From Phycisphaerales bacterium (lineage in GTDB: Bacteria; Planctomycetota; Phycisphaerae; Phycisphaerales; UBA1924): a stretch of DNA of 64,000 bases. Positions 1 through 9,800 of this stretch are shown here, in pieces (position 1 is the stretch's first letter; each line of letters opens with the position of its first letter). The DNA lies in the NCBI GenBank assembly GCA_029260315.1, contig JAJDDM010000126.1, positions 1-64,000 of the forward strand, written 5' to 3'. Under the pieces are notes generated by a model, which was not told the origin of the DNA, searched no databases, and saw nothing but the letters and a program-made list of their open reading frames with translations. A program made the translations under genes and the position numbers.

Positions 1-2013
1 ACCGAACTGGCCAAGAGCAGCGAACTCGATCCGGTCATCGGACGCGAGAACGAAATCGAGCGTCTGATCCAGGTGCTTTGCCGGCGGACGAAGAACAACC
101 CGGTGCTCCTGGGCGAAGCCGGCGTTGGCAAGACCGCCATCGTCGAAGGCCTCGCACAGAAGATCATTGCGGGCGACGTGCCGGACATCCTGCACGAGCG
201 TCGCCTGGTCGTGCTCGACCTCGCGATGATGGTCGCGGGCACCAAGTACCGCGGTCAGTTCGAAGAGCGGATCAAGGCCGTGATGAACGAAGTTCGTCGC
301 GCCAAAAACGTCATCCTGTTCATCGACGAGCTGCACACGCTCGTGGGTGCAGGTGGTGCCGAGGGCGCGATCGACGCGTCCAACGTGCTCAAGCCCGCGC
401 TCAGTCGCGGCGAGATCCAGTGTATCGGTGCCACGACCTTCGATGAGTACCGCAAGTACATCGAGAAGGACGCGGCACTCGCAAGGCGATTCCAGGCGAT
501 CACCGTCGAGCCGCCCAACGCCGAGCAGACCGTGGAGATCCTCAAGGGTCTGCGCGAGCGTTACGAGCAGCACCACCGGGTCTCCATCACCGACGACGCA
601 TTGCGTGCGGCGGTGGATCTGTCCGGCCGGTACATCTCCGGCAGGGTCCAGCCCGACAAGTCGATCGACGTGATCGACGAAGCCGGTGCTCGGGTCCGGC
701 TCAAGACCATGACCAAGCCGCCGAACCTCGCCGAGATCGAGGGCGACATCGAGCGCCTGAGTGTGGACAAGGACGACGCGGTCAAGGCGGCGGACTACGA
801 GAAGGCCGCCGAGCTTCGCGACCAAGCCGAGCAGCTCCGCAAGAAGCGCGAGCAGATCCAGCAGGACTGGAAGAAGAAGGTGCAGGAGACCGACGGGCTG
901 GTGGACGAGGAGGTCATCGCCGAGGTCGTGAGCAACATGACCGGCGTGCCGCTCCAGCGTCTGGAGAAGGAGGAGGCCGCGCGTCTGCTCGATCTCGAGA
1001 AGGAGTTGCACAAAAAGGTCATCAGCCAGGACGAGGCGATCAAGGCCGTCTCCAAGGCGATCCGTCGCGCCCGCGCCGGGCTCAAGGATCCCAAGCGTCC
1101 GATGGGCAGCTTCATCTTCGTCGGGCCATCTGGCGTCGGCAAGACGCTCTTGAGCAAGGCGCTGGCGGAGTTCATGTTCGGCGACGAGGACGCGCTGATC
1201 CACCTGGACATGTCCGAGTACATGGAGAAGCACAACGTCAGCCGACTGGTCGGCGCGCCCCCCGGGTACGTCGGCTACGAGGAGGGCGGGCAGCTCACCG
1301 AGCGGATCCGCAGGCGCCCCTACAGCGTCGTGCTGCTCGACGAGGTCGAGAAGGCCCACCCGGATGTGTTCAATATGCTCCTCCAGATCATGGAGGAAGG
1401 ACGCCTCACCGACAGCTTCGGGCGCCACGTCGATTTCCGCAACACCATCATGATCATGACCAGCAACATCGGCGCTGATCTGATCAAGGGCGGCGGCGGG
1501 TTCGGCTTCCAGAAGCGCTCGACCGAGGTCGACTACGAGAACATCAAGGCCATCCTGATGAAGGAGATCGAGCGGTTCTTCCGCCCGGAGTTCATCAACC
1601 GCCTCGACGACATCATCGTCTTCCAGCCGCTGACACGCGACGACCTGGTCGAGATCATCGAGTACGAGGTCAGCAAGGTCTCCAACCGCCTCAGCGAGCA
1701 GGGGTTCTCGCTCAGCCTCGAGCAGTCCGCCAAGGACTTCCTGATCGACAAGGGCTACAACCCCGACTACGGCGCAAGACCGCTCCGCCGGGCCATCGGC
1801 AACTTCATCGAGGACCCACTGAGCGAGATGCTCCTCGCCGGCGAGCTGCACGGCAAGAACTTGCTCGTCGTCTCGCACAAGGAGGGCGCGGAGAACCTCT
1901 TCTTCGAGCCCAGCCACCGCCCGCCGGACGACGACGACAAGGGCGACGGCGGCGATGGCGAGCCCGCGCCGAACAACGGCGAGCCGATCGAGGCCGAGGC
2001 GTCCTCGACCTGA
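1..2013 (+). CDS. clpC: ClpC-type AAA+ unfoldase, 5'-truncated by window
   Basis: ATPase subunit of the cytoplasmic Clp protease; unfolds substrates and feeds them to ClpP. The frame is open from base 1, so the N-terminal substrate/adaptor domain lies outside the window and the ATG at 73 is internal. Visible are the first AAA+ module (Walker A GEAGVGKT, Walker [10 protein letters not shown]), a middle UVR-like coiled segment ([18 protein letters not shown]), and the second AAA+ module ([24 protein letters not shown], sensor TSNIGA, C-terminal GARPLRRAI). The UVR-like linker and overall pattern favour ClpC over ClpB or ClpA. The C-terminus ends in an acidic tail rich in Asp/Gly/Glu that is not part of the core. 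A hairpin terminator follows directly. ClpS is encoded about 40 kb downstream. Identification is firm; the missing part prevents checking adaptor-binding residues. Confidence 0.95.
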   Translation, partial: TELAKSSELDPVIGRENEIERLIQVLCRRTKNNPVLLGEAGVGKTAIVEGLAQKIIAGDVPDILHERRLVVLDLAMMVAGTKYRGQFEERIKAVMNEVRRAKNVILFIDELHTLVGAGGAEGAIDASNVLKPALSRGEIQCIGATTFDEYRKYIEKDAALARRFQAITVEPPNAEQTVEILKGLRERYEQHHRVSITDDALRAAVDLSGRYISGRVQPDKSIDVIDEAGARVRLKTMTKPPNLAEIEGDIERLSVDKDDAVKAADYEKAAELRDQAEQLRKKREQIQQDWKKKVQETDGLVDEEVIAEVVSNMTGVPLQRLEKEEAARLLDLEKELHKKVISQDEAIKAVSKAIRRARAGLKDPKRPMGSFIFVGPSGVGKTLLSKALAEFMFGDEDALIHLDMSEYMEKHNVSRLVGAPPGYVGYEEGGQLTERIRRRPYSVVLLDEVEKAHPDVFNMLLQIMEEGRLTDSFGRHVDFRNTIMIMTSNIGADLIKGGGGFGFQKRSTEVDYENIKAILMKEIERFFRPEFINRLDDIIVFQPLTRDDLVEIIEYEVSKVSNRLSEQGFSLSLEQSAKDFLIDKGYNPDYGARPLRRAIGNFIEDPLSEMLLAGELHGKNLLVVSHKEGAENLFFEPSHRPPDDDDKGDGGDGEPAPNNGEPIEAEASST

Positions 2014-2039
2014 ATCCTCGCCCCACGAACGATCCATCA

Positions 2040-2070
2040 GGCCCAGCCGATCTCGGCTGGGCCTTTTTTT
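2040..2070 (+). terminator. Rho-independent terminator after clpC
   Basis: An 11-bp perfect stem (GGCCCAGCCGA / TCGGCTGGGCC) with a 2-nt loop is followed at once by seven T residues. It lies 27 bases after the clpC stop codon and before the ABC permease, so it should end clpC transcription. Confidence 0.93.
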
Positions 2071-2130
2071 CGTCCTTAGATGGGCAGTGCCATCGACCCG
2101 CCACGTCGCCCCGGACGAATACCATGGGCC

Positions 2131-3948
2131 ATGCCGCCCATCCTCCGCTGGCTGCTGAACCTGCTGATCACGAACCCAATCGCGGTGCGCCTGGTACAGA
2201 ACGGCTCGCGCCGGCCCAAGCACCTCTACGTCCGCTCGATCTACCTCGCCAGCCTGATCCTCGTCTTGCTGTGGATCCTGGTCGCGAACACCGGGGCGGG
2301 GAATCTCGACTATCGCGACCTCGCCGCGGCGGGCTCGACGGCGTTCGTCTGGATCGCCTACCTCCAGATTTTTCTCATCACGGTGCTGAGCCCGGTCTTC
2401 CTCGCCGGGGCGATCGCGCAGGAGGCGAACCCCTACACCTGGGAGATCCAGCTCACGACGCCGATGAACCGCCTCCAGATCGTGCTGGGGCATCTGTTGG
2501 GGCGGCTGTTCTTTGTCCTCGCGCTGCTGTTCGCGAGCCTGCCGCTGTTCGCCCTGACGCAGTACTTCGGGGGCGTGCCGGGCTCGAGCATCCTGGCGAG
2601 CTATCTCGTGGCGGCGTGCGCGGCGATCGCCGTCGGCTCGATCGCGGTCTCGCTGGCGGTCAGCCGGGTCGCCGGCAAGCGCGCGGTCTTTGCGTTCTAT
2701 ATCGCCGTCGTCAGCTATCTCGCGGTCACGATTGCGCTGGATCGTGGTCTCGGCGCAGGTGGGGTCACATGGTTCACGAGCCTGAACCCGTTTCTTGCAC
2801 TCCACGCCCTGCTTGACCCCTCGGGCTACCCCAGGGCCGGCGAGGGCGCGCCGTGGGCGCTCCAGAACCCCGTGACCGCCTTCTGCACGGGCGCAATCGT
2901 CCTCAGTGTCATCCTCATCACGCTCAGCGCCATGACCGTCCGCTCCGGCGGGCTCCAGCAGGTCGTCTCCGGCGGCTCTGCGATGCCCTGGTATCGGCGC
3001 TGGTTCAAGCTCGGCGCTGCCGGAAGCGAGCACCGCCCGCCAAGGACCGTCTGGCAGAACCCGATCACCTGGCGCGAGGCCGCGGCGAGGAACAGCACGC
3101 TCGGACGCATCGTCGCAAGATGGAGCTTCATCGCGGCGGGAGCGCTCTGGGGCATCGGCATCATCGCGGCGTTCCATGTGGGCGAGCTCGACGCGGGCAC
3201 GTTTCGCTTCGTGATGCTCTCCACCGTCGCGACCGAGCTCGCGGTCATCACGCTCATCGCGATCAACATGTCCGCGACCGCCGTCAGCCGCGAGCGCGAG
3301 GACGGCACGCTCGATCTGCTGCTCACCACGCCGCTCACGCCCAACGCCTACCTGCACGGCAAGATGCGCGGCCTGATCGCCTACCTCCTTCCGCTCATCG
3401 CCGTGCCGATCGGCACGCTCCTGCTCGCGGCGATCTACGCGATGAGCGGCGGGCTGGGGCGCGACGGCGGGGTGATGGTCAAGGCCGCGTTCCCCGGCAA
3501 GACCTACGACATCCCCGTCGTGCTGCCCGAGGCGGCGCTGCTCGCGCCGATCGTCTTCGTGCCGTTCATCGCGTTCTGTGTCATGATCGGCCTGCACTGG
3601 TCGCTGAAGACCAAGGGCACGATCGGCTCGGTCGTCAGCGCCTTCGGGGTGGTCGCCGCGATCGCGGGGGTCATCGGGCTGTGCGGCTGGAAATCGGGCT
3701 CTGACATCCAACTGCTGGGTCCGGCGCTGGCGGCGCTGAGCCCCGCGAGCTTGACCTATGCCCTGATCGAGCCCGCCGCGGCGCTGAATCAGACCATCGC
3801 GAGCACCGGGCTGAACAAGGCGCGGGTGTCGCTGGTCGTCGGTGGGCTGATCGCGGGGGGCGCGTACATCGCGATCGTCAGCGCCATGCATACCAATCTC
3901 GTTCGCGGGTTCGATATGACGGTGCGGAAGCTGGCGGGAATGAAGTAG
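2131..3948 (+). CDS. ABC-2 type transporter permease, two-unit
   Basis: Integral membrane permease of the ABC-2 class, 605 aa from the chosen start. It shows about ten to twelve hydrophobic segments arranged as two similar halves. The first half has TM segments near residues 35-55, 75-105 and 135-200. The second half opens with the hallmark cytoplasmic motif EREDGTLDLLLTTPLTP near residue 390, typical of ABC-2 permeases that export drugs, lipids or glycans. No ATPase gene is adjacent, so the partner must be elsewhere. The track start at 2080 adds 17 residues that lie very close to the terminator; the ATG at 2131 (MPPILRW) precedes the conserved region better, though no strong Shine-Dalgarno site is seen for either. 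The substrate cannot be told from sequence. Confidence 0.8.
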   Translation: MPPILRWLLNLLITNPIAVRLVQNGSRRPKHLYVRSIYLASLILVLLWILVANTGAGNLDYRDLAAAGSTAFVWIAYLQIFLITVLSPVFLAGAIAQEANPYTWEIQLTTPMNRLQIVLGHLLGRLFFVLALLFASLPLFALTQYFGGVPGSSILASYLVAACAAIAVGSIAVSLAVSRVAGKRAVFAFYIAVVSYLAVTIALDRGLGAGGVTWFTSLNPFLALHALLDPSGYPRAGEGAPWALQNPVTAFCTGAIVLSVILITLSAMTVRSGGLQQVVSGGSAMPWYRRWFKLGAAGSEHRPPRTVWQNPITWREAAARNSTLGRIVARWSFIAAGALWGIGIIAAFHVGELDAGTFRFVMLSTVATELAVITLIAINMSATAVSREREDGTLDLLLTTPLTPNAYLHGKMRGLIAYLLPLIAVPIGTLLLAAIYAMSGGLGRDGGVMVKAAFPGKTYDIPVVLPEAALLAPIVFVPFIAFCVMIGLHWSLKTKGTIGSVVSAFGVVAAIAGVIGLCGWKSGSDIQLLGPALAALSPASLTYALIEPAAALNQTIASTGLNKARVSLVVGGLIAGGAYIAIVSAMHTNLVRGFDMTVRKLAGMK

Positions 3949-4001
3949 CCGACGAACCGGCGACAGCATCCCTAGCGCCATCGTGGAAGGATGACCCGGG
4001 C

Positions 4002-4448
4002 TTGTCTTGGTCCCGCGCATGGAATCTCCTGAATGACCCGGCACCGCCGTGGTGGGCGGGAAGCGTCGCGTGGTCGGCGGTCGCGGCGCTGGTGCTGGTC
4101 GTCTTTCTCAAGGGACCCGCGCACGGCATGCCGACATCAATCGCATGGCGGGGGCTCACCGTCTGGTTTCTCGTCATGGTCCCGGTTCTGGTTGCGGCCA
4201 TGCTGCTCAGAACGCGCGAGCTGCGCCGATGCCAATACGCGACCAATCGCTGGTTCGCCGGCCTTTGTCCCGTGTGCAAGTACCCGCGCGACGACGACGC
4301 GGACGATATCTGCCCGGAGTGTGGGAGGGATATGCCCGAGCAGGCACGCCTCGCCGCGCGCCGCATGGGGCGCACGCTCGACGATCTGCGGGACTCATCC
4401 GGGCGGCACACGACGCTCAGCGCCGTAACCGATCGACGCCGGGCCTGA
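4002..4448 (+). CDS. Small two-TM protein with C-terminal zinc ribbon
   Basis: A 148-aa protein of unknown function. Two hydrophobic segments (about residues 17-37 and 47-67) are followed by a cytoplasmic zinc-ribbon-like pair of knuckles, CPVCKYP and CPECGRD, about 18 residues apart. The only start before the first membrane segment is TTG at 4002, with a GGAAGG-like site about 11 nt upstream. Short membrane-anchored zinc ribbons of this CxxC/CPECG type are common in Phycisphaerae, often as orphan genes; that statement is from general knowledge, not a search. The gene converges on neuB, with a palindromic repeat in the gap. A metal- or nucleic-acid-binding role is inference. Confidence 0.6.
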   Translation: MSWSRAWNLLNDPAPPWWAGSVAWSAVAALVLVVFLKGPAHGMPTSIAWRGLTVWFLVMVPVLVAAMLLRTRELRRCQYATNRWFAGLCPVCKYPRDDDADDICPECGRDMPEQARLAARRMGRTLDDLRDSSGRHTTLSAVTDRRRA

Positions 4449-4489
4449 CGGCGCAAGCGCCGCGTTGCCTCGCAGCGAGCCCACTCCCC

Positions 4490-4650
4490 GTGCCACCAGC
4501 CGTGGCTTTGCACGGCTGGTGCTTCTGGGAGAGTGCCATGAAACACCAACCGCTCAAAGCAGCGGTTGGTGGCACGACGCTCGACACCCGCGCAAGCATC
4601 CTGCCGCGAAGCGCTTGTGACAAACAACGCAAATGGCTCGCAAGCTCGCA
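4490..4650. repeat. Palindromic dispersed repeat, family A copy 1
   Basis: Core of 86 bp bounded by GTGCCACC and its complement GGTGGCAC (4490-4575). Inside are two separate hairpins: CCAGCCGTG...CACGGCTGG and CCAACCGCT...AGCGGTTGG. The similarity to copy 2 (35175-35409) continues past the core through GCAAGCATCCTGCCGCG and CTTGTGACAA to about 4650. It fills the gap between two convergent genes and ends about 30 bases from the neuB stop. No transposase is encoded; it resembles REP/MITE-type non-autonomous elements. Confidence 0.85.
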
Positions 4651-4678
4651 CAAGGTCGCACAAGCGCCGGCGGCTCTG

Positions 4679-5950
4679 CTATCCAGCCGCGCCGCCCGGC
4701 TCCAGATCCTCCCACGTCAGCGGCGCATCGCCCTCGACATCGCGCGCGAGCCTTCGCCCGATGACCTCGCCGAGCATGAACGGCTCGATGCCGGTGCCGG
4801 GGCGTTTGATGGTGAGGTCGTCGCTGTTCAAGACTACTCCGGTTTCGCACAACCGTTTCACCACGATCGACTGGCGTGATGCATACCGAACGTCGGACTC
4901 CCACTCGAAGATCTGCTTGCGATACGGGAACACGGCGCCATAGAGGCCTGTGTCAAACGCATACTCCAACTCCCACACAGACTCATAAAACTCGGGAGAG
5001 AACGACCTTGCGAACAGTGACTGGTGGTCGTATCGACTCATCACCTCGATGAGTCTTGCGTACATCTCCCCGCCGACCGACATGTCGCACTCGACATCCA
5101 ACTCATCCATATAGAAATCCCGGAACGGCTCGGCGTGATTGCGCAGACGTGTGAGCTCAACATACTCGGCGAACTGCGATGGCCCCAGTGACGCCGCATG
5201 GTCGGGCCCCTGAGAGTTGGGATCGAGCGTGATGTGCTTCTCGATGAGGCTCGCGCCGTAATGCGTTGCGAGCCAGCCGGTGATCGTCCCGGCTGTGTGA
5301 TCGCTGTAGCCAATTGGAGCAACCTCGTCAAACGTCGGTGGCCGACGTGTCACATTGCGGAGCGAGTGCATCGCGCCGACGTTTGCGGATGCGAGTGGAC
5401 ACGGATAACAACTCACACACTGCAACACCGCCAGCCGCTCCCTCGCGTCCTCCAACCACCCCACCGCCCGCTTGACCTCTTCGAGCGTGCTCGCCCCCGA
5501 GCTCACGATCATGGGCCTGCCCGTCGCCGTCAGCGCCTCCAGCAGCGGGCGATGGATGATGTCCGGGCTCGCGCTCTTGACCGCGTCCCAGGGCAGGGCC
5601 ATCGCCGGTTCGACGAGTTCGGTGCTGAAGACCGTCACGATCGCGTGGATGCCGCGCTCGTGGGCGCGGCCGACGACCCTCGCCATCTCGTCCAGGCTCA
5701 GCTCCAGACGCCTCAGCATCTTGATCGGATCATCCTCGCCCGCGGCCCTCTGGTACGCCGCGAGCTTGGCGGCCTTGCTCATGAGCAGATCGGTCTCGAA
5801 ATACTGGAGTTTGATGGCGTCTGCGCCCGCGCTCGCCGCGGCGTCGGTGAGCATGAGCGCCTTGTCCACCTCGCCGTCGTGGTTCACCCCGATCTCGGCA
5901 ATGATGTACACCGGCTCGCCGGGACCGATCTGTTTGACTCCTATCTTCAT
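4679..5950 (-). CDS. neuB: N-acetylneuraminate synthase family protein (NeuB-like)
   Basis: Condenses PEP with a ManNAc-type hexosamine to give a nonulosonic acid (sialic, legionaminic or similar). The N-terminal TIM-barrel motifs are clear: AEIGVNHDG (18-26), IKLQYFETD, SCYPCP, IGYSDHTAGT (213-222), IEKHITLDPNSQGPDHAASL (236-255). The C-terminal SAF (antifreeze-like) domain carries LTIKRPGTGI (379-388). At 423 aa it is about 75-80 residues longer than usual. The excess is one block, residues about 271-355, between barrel and SAF domain. It is rich in aromatics and acidic residues and is encoded by visibly less GC-rich DNA. Third gene of the minus-strand operon after the Maf fusion and neuA-like gene, separated from the latter by a palindromic repeat. 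Exact sugar substrate is undetermined. Confidence 0.9.
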   Translation of the reverse strand: MKIGVKQIGPGEPVYIIAEIGVNHDGEVDKALMLTDAAASAGADAIKLQYFETDLLMSKAAKLAAYQRAAGEDDPIKMLRRLELSLDEMARVVGRAHERGIHAIVTVFSTELVEPAMALPWDAVKSASPDIIHRPLLEALTATGRPMIVSSGASTLEEVKRAVGWLEDARERLAVLQCVSCYPCPLASANVGAMHSLRNVTRRPPTFDEVAPIGYSDHTAGTITGWLATHYGASLIEKHITLDPNSQGPDHAASLGPSQFAEYVELTRLRNHAEPFRDFYMDELDVECDMSVGGEMYARLIEVMSRYDHQSLFARSFSPEFYESVWELEYAFDTGLYGAVFPYRKQIFEWESDVRYASRQSIVVKRLCETGVVLNSDDLTIKRPGTGIEPFMLGEVIGRRLARDVEGDAPLTWEDLEPGGAAG

Positions 5951-5960
5951 AAAGGCATTT

Positions 5961-6160
5961 CACCACAGAGGGCGCAGAGAGCACAGACGAAGAGACGAAG
6001 AGACGAAGAGAAGAGTATGGACCACGGAGTCACACGGAGTGTCACGGAGTGGGGAAGAGAATGGTTGCGCTCGTGTTCTGAACTCCGTGCAACTCCGTGT
6101 GACTCCGTGGTGAGAGTTCTTCTCCTGTACTTCTCTGTGTGCTCTGTGCCCTCTGTGGTG
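5961..6160. repeat. Nested double palindrome (CACAGAGG / CACGGAGT type)
   Basis: Outer arms of 27 bases (5961-5987 and 6134-6160; CACCACAGAGGGC...) are nearly perfect complements and enclose a second 30-base pair (6021-6050 and 6082-6111; ACCACGGAGTCACACGGAGT...). The inner arm has internal ~10-bp periodicity around CACGGAGT. A GACGAAGA microsatellite runs between the left arms. The element lies between neuA-like and neuB and the neuA-like reading frame ends inside the inner left arm. Only one copy lies in this window, so dispersal is inferred from its form. Confidence 0.85.
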
Positions 6161-6893
6161 CATCCTCCCTTTCCGAAAGCAGCGCGTCCGCGACCAGCAG
6201 GTCAACCCGCGAGTCGATGTCCACGACCTCGCCCTCGCCGGTGAGGACGCCGCGCCTGTCGCGCCCGAAGAAGGCGTGCGGCCCGGGCTCGACGCCCTCG
6301 ATGCGCAGCTCCAGCGACCGCTTGGTCACGCACAGCACGCCGCCGTCGGGAATGAACGCCGCCGGCAGGTTCTGGCGGCGGTGTACGCCGTGGTTGAGCA
6401 CGTCGCCCTCCCATGCCCGCACGACGCCATCGCCCACGCCGACGCGGGCGGTCCACCAGGGGTGGTGCTTGCCGACGGGCGCGTAGCTCTGCACGCTGTC
6501 GCAGCGGGTCGAGCCGAGCAGCTCGACGGCCCTGTCGATCAGCCCCGCCGGCCGCACGGGTACGTTGGCGTACAGAATCACGGTTGGCGTGTCCTCGTGG
6601 GCGTCGGGCGCGATGCGCATGATCGCGTGGCGGGCCGCGTCGTCGACCGTCGCGGCGTCGCCGGCCAGCTCCGTCGGGCGATCCACCACGCCCACGCTCA
6701 TCACGCCCGCGATCCGCGCGACCTCTGGCGCATCGGTCGAGACCGCAACTGTGCCGACAGTGCGCGCGCGCAACGCATCCTCGATCGACCACGCGACGCA
6801 GGGCTTTCTCCCGACCTCCGCCCAGTTCTTCCCCGCCAAGCCCTTGCTGCCCGCACGCGCCAGCACGATCGCGATGGCGGGGATGCCGCTCAT
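6042..6893 (-). CDS. neuA: CMP-nonulosonate cytidylyltransferase (NeuA-like) with repeat-derived tail
   Basis: Activates a nonulosonic acid with CTP. The N-terminus has the nucleotidyltransferase signature AIVLARAGSKGLAGKN (residues 8-23). Later family features are VAVSTDAPEVARIA, a VILYANVPVRPAGLIDRAVELL segment, and DIDSRVDLLVADALL close to the expected end. The fold should end near residue 241. The remaining 42 residues (EDAPQRAQSTQRS...) are read straight out of the palindromic repeat at 5961-6160, which also supplies the stop codon, so the native 3' end was probably replaced. The ATG overlaps the stop of the Maf-like gene by 4 bp (ATGA), so translation is likely coupled. Functional call is good; exact sugar specificity is open. 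Confidence 0.85.
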   Translation of the reverse strand: MSGIPAIAIVLARAGSKGLAGKNWAEVGRKPCVAWSIEDALRARTVGTVAVSTDAPEVARIAGVMSVGVVDRPTELAGDAATVDDAARHAIMRIAPDAHEDTPTVILYANVPVRPAGLIDRAVELLGSTRCDSVQSYAPVGKHHPWWTARVGVGDGVVRAWEGDVLNHGVHRRQNLPAAFIPDGGVLCVTKRSLELRIEGVEPGPHAFFGRDRRGVLTGEGEVVDIDSRVDLLVADALLSEREDAPQRAQSTQRSTGEELSPRSHTELHGVQNTSATILFPTP

Positions 6894-9800
6894 GCGACCA
6901 GCCTCGCCCGTGATCTCGGCACCCGCACAATGTCCAACAGTGACTTCTCCACAATGCTCCCCAGCTTGCGCCCGCCCAGCACGACCGTCCCGTCGCTGCG
7001 CAGCACAAGCCCTTCCATCGTCCGCCGATCTCGCGCGATCCGCGGCACGGTCAGCGGCCCAATCCGCTCACCCGCGACCCGTCCCGGCAACGGGTCGATC
7101 ACGCACGCGCCCAGCGTCGAGATCCAGTGGTCGTAGAACCCCTCGAGCTGCTCGTACACGGCGTCGCATCGGGTGAGCCGCGGCACGATCCAGGGCATCG
7201 CCATCGGCCCGCCATCGCGCGCCCGCCGACCCTCGATCAGGCGATTGAGATTGGCGCTCACTCGCTCGAACGCATCCAGAGCCGTGAGCTCGGCGTAGGT
7301 TCTCGCGTCGTTCGCGAGCAGATCGACGCTGACAATGCCGACCGACGTATCCAAGAGACGATCGACGGCACGCTCGTCGAGAAGATCAGTCCGCATATGG
7401 ATCCCGGCAACCCCGGCATCCTCGGCGAGATGAATGAACTGGTCAAACTCGGGGTGCTGGAGCGGATCGCCGGCACCCGCAAACGTCACCGCCGCGTCAG
7501 GATACGCGTCCGACAGGGCCGTCAGCGCTCTCGCCGTGAGGTCGAGATCCGTCGGCGGGCGTTCGTCTGGCTCGCGGTTGCTTCGCTGCCACGAACCCCG
7601 CTGACCACTCGTCAGCCTGCCGGTGCAGAGCTCAATGGTGAGTTGTCTCGGCGTGCGCTGCTCGCGGTAGGCGAACTCCGCGAGTGCCGCGCCGAGTTGG
7701 GATCCAACAAGCGACTCAAGATCGCCCGCGTGGTCTTCGATGACCCGTGCGATGCCGCTCGCTCGGCTGGGCGAATCGGCGATGATACGCGCCCCGAGAT
7801 CGCGCAGACTCGGATGGATGCGCACGCATGTGTCCCGCGCGATCGGATCCGCACGCCCGGCGTCGGGGATATAGCCGGTCACGCCGCCAAGGCTCGCCAG
7901 CGGGCCCGCCCGCTCGATCTGCGCCGCGATCTCGCCGACGAGTTGACGAGCGATCACGCACGCCCCGAGCCCCGGCGCGGCCTGTGAGAACACGAACGTG
8001 TGAGACTCCGGATCCTCGCGATGGCGCTCGATCAGCCGGTCGATGAGCGTCGGATCGACGAGGCACCAGTCCGGCCCGATGAGGCACGCCGCGTCGATCG
8101 CCAGGTCCTGCATGACCTCGTGCAGCAGTTTCGGATCGAGGATCTCGTCGAAGACGGTGAGCCCCGCGAGCCCGCCTCGCCAGCTCGCGTGCGCAAACAC
8201 CCGCCCGAGCGACACGCTCTTGCGGCGCGCTCGCTCGCATTGGGCATGCACGATCTCGATCTCGCCGGGGCAGTCACGGACAATCGCCCGCACGCGCTCG
8301 GGCTCGTCGCTGAGCAGGATGACGCGATCGAGCCGCTCACACATCGCGAGGCGCTCGATGGTGAGTTGGAGGATGGAGCGGCCGAGCGCGAGCGGCTCCT
8401 CGATCGAGCGAAGGTTGCCCAGCCCGCCGCGTTCGAGATCGACCGGCACCACGGCGCACACCCGTGCCCGCCGGCACCCCACGCGAACGGCGTCCGCCGC
8501 GGGCGGGCGTGTCAGCTTCGGCCCACCATCCAGTGCGCTGAGAGTCCGATCCATCAGCTCTGCGAGGCGGTCGGCTGACTCCGCCAGGCCGGTCACGTTC
8601 CGCAGATCGCGTTCGATCTGCGCGAGCTGCTGCTGCAACGCCGAGCTGTCGCGATCCAGCGCGATGATCCGATCGCGTTTGGCCCTCTCCAGCGCCTCGG
8701 ACTGGCTGAGGAACTGGGTCAGCTCCCACGCGGACTCGAGCGAGGTGACCTCGTCGCGACAGACGTTGATCTTGTCGATGAGCTGGGCGACTCGCTTCTG
8801 GTTGTTCTGCACCTTCTTCATCTGGCGCAGCCACTCGCCGGCGCGCCGGCTCGCGGCGGCGACGGACCTCGCGTCACGCGCGATGCGCTCGATCCGCGAT
8901 CGCAAGGCGGCGATGGTCTCCTCGCGCCGAGACGTGCCGCGTCTCTCGTCCGTCCAGTCGGTGGGGATCGCGAACACGCCGGTGTCGAATCTCGCCAACG
9001 CCTCGTCGACCGCCATCGGCGGTGCGCACCGCTTCAGTGTCCCGCCCTCGGAGCAGTCGATCGTCCGCAGCCCCCGCTCGTGGTCGCGCGCGAACATCTC
9101 CTCGAACTGCACCTGGTAGGAGTGCATCTGCTCGTCGGCGTAGATCGTCCGCCCGAGCTGGTCCGGCACGCGCATCAGCAGGTGGCGCTGGCGCACGACC
9201 CGCTCGTGCTCGAACATCTCCAGCGTGCGGAACTCGTTGAGCTCGCACGCCCAGGTGTCGTGGATCGCCGCCCCGCCGGCGTAGTATTGGCCGTCGGTGA
9301 ACCCGAGGTCCTGCCCGACCAGCAGCACGGGGTCGCACCCGAGATATCGCGCGAACTCGTACGACAGGTGCGCGACCGTTGCGCCCGGGCGCAGCTCGCC
9401 CTTGACGCCCGCGAGTTCCTCGCCCAGCAGCGCGTCCAGGTGCTCGTCGCCGACCAGGCGGATCGCGCCGCAGAACGCGTCGAGCACGCCGGGATTGACC
9501 ATGGGCTCTGCGATGAGCGTCACGCCCCGCAGATCCTCCTCGCTCAGTCCCTCGTAGAAGCGATTGGAGATCTCGTGGTGGTCGAGGGCCGTGACGAAGT
9601 GCGGGCGGATGCCGCGTTCCAGCAGCGGCTTGAGCACCGTCTGCACCGCGATGAGCACGAACTTCTCGCGGATCTCCGGGCGCGCGAGCGCCTCCATCGC
9701 CTGCGCCAGGCTCGGCCCGGCGGCGATCACGATCGCCGGGCGGCCCCGGCACGCACCCTCAAGCTCAGCGATGCCCGGGCACGTCGCGTAGTGCTCGGCG

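Noticed and set aside
5985-6015. GACGAAGA microsatellite as a phase-variation tract
   Set aside because: It lies downstream of the neuA-like stop codon and before neuB, so unit changes would not alter a reading frame.
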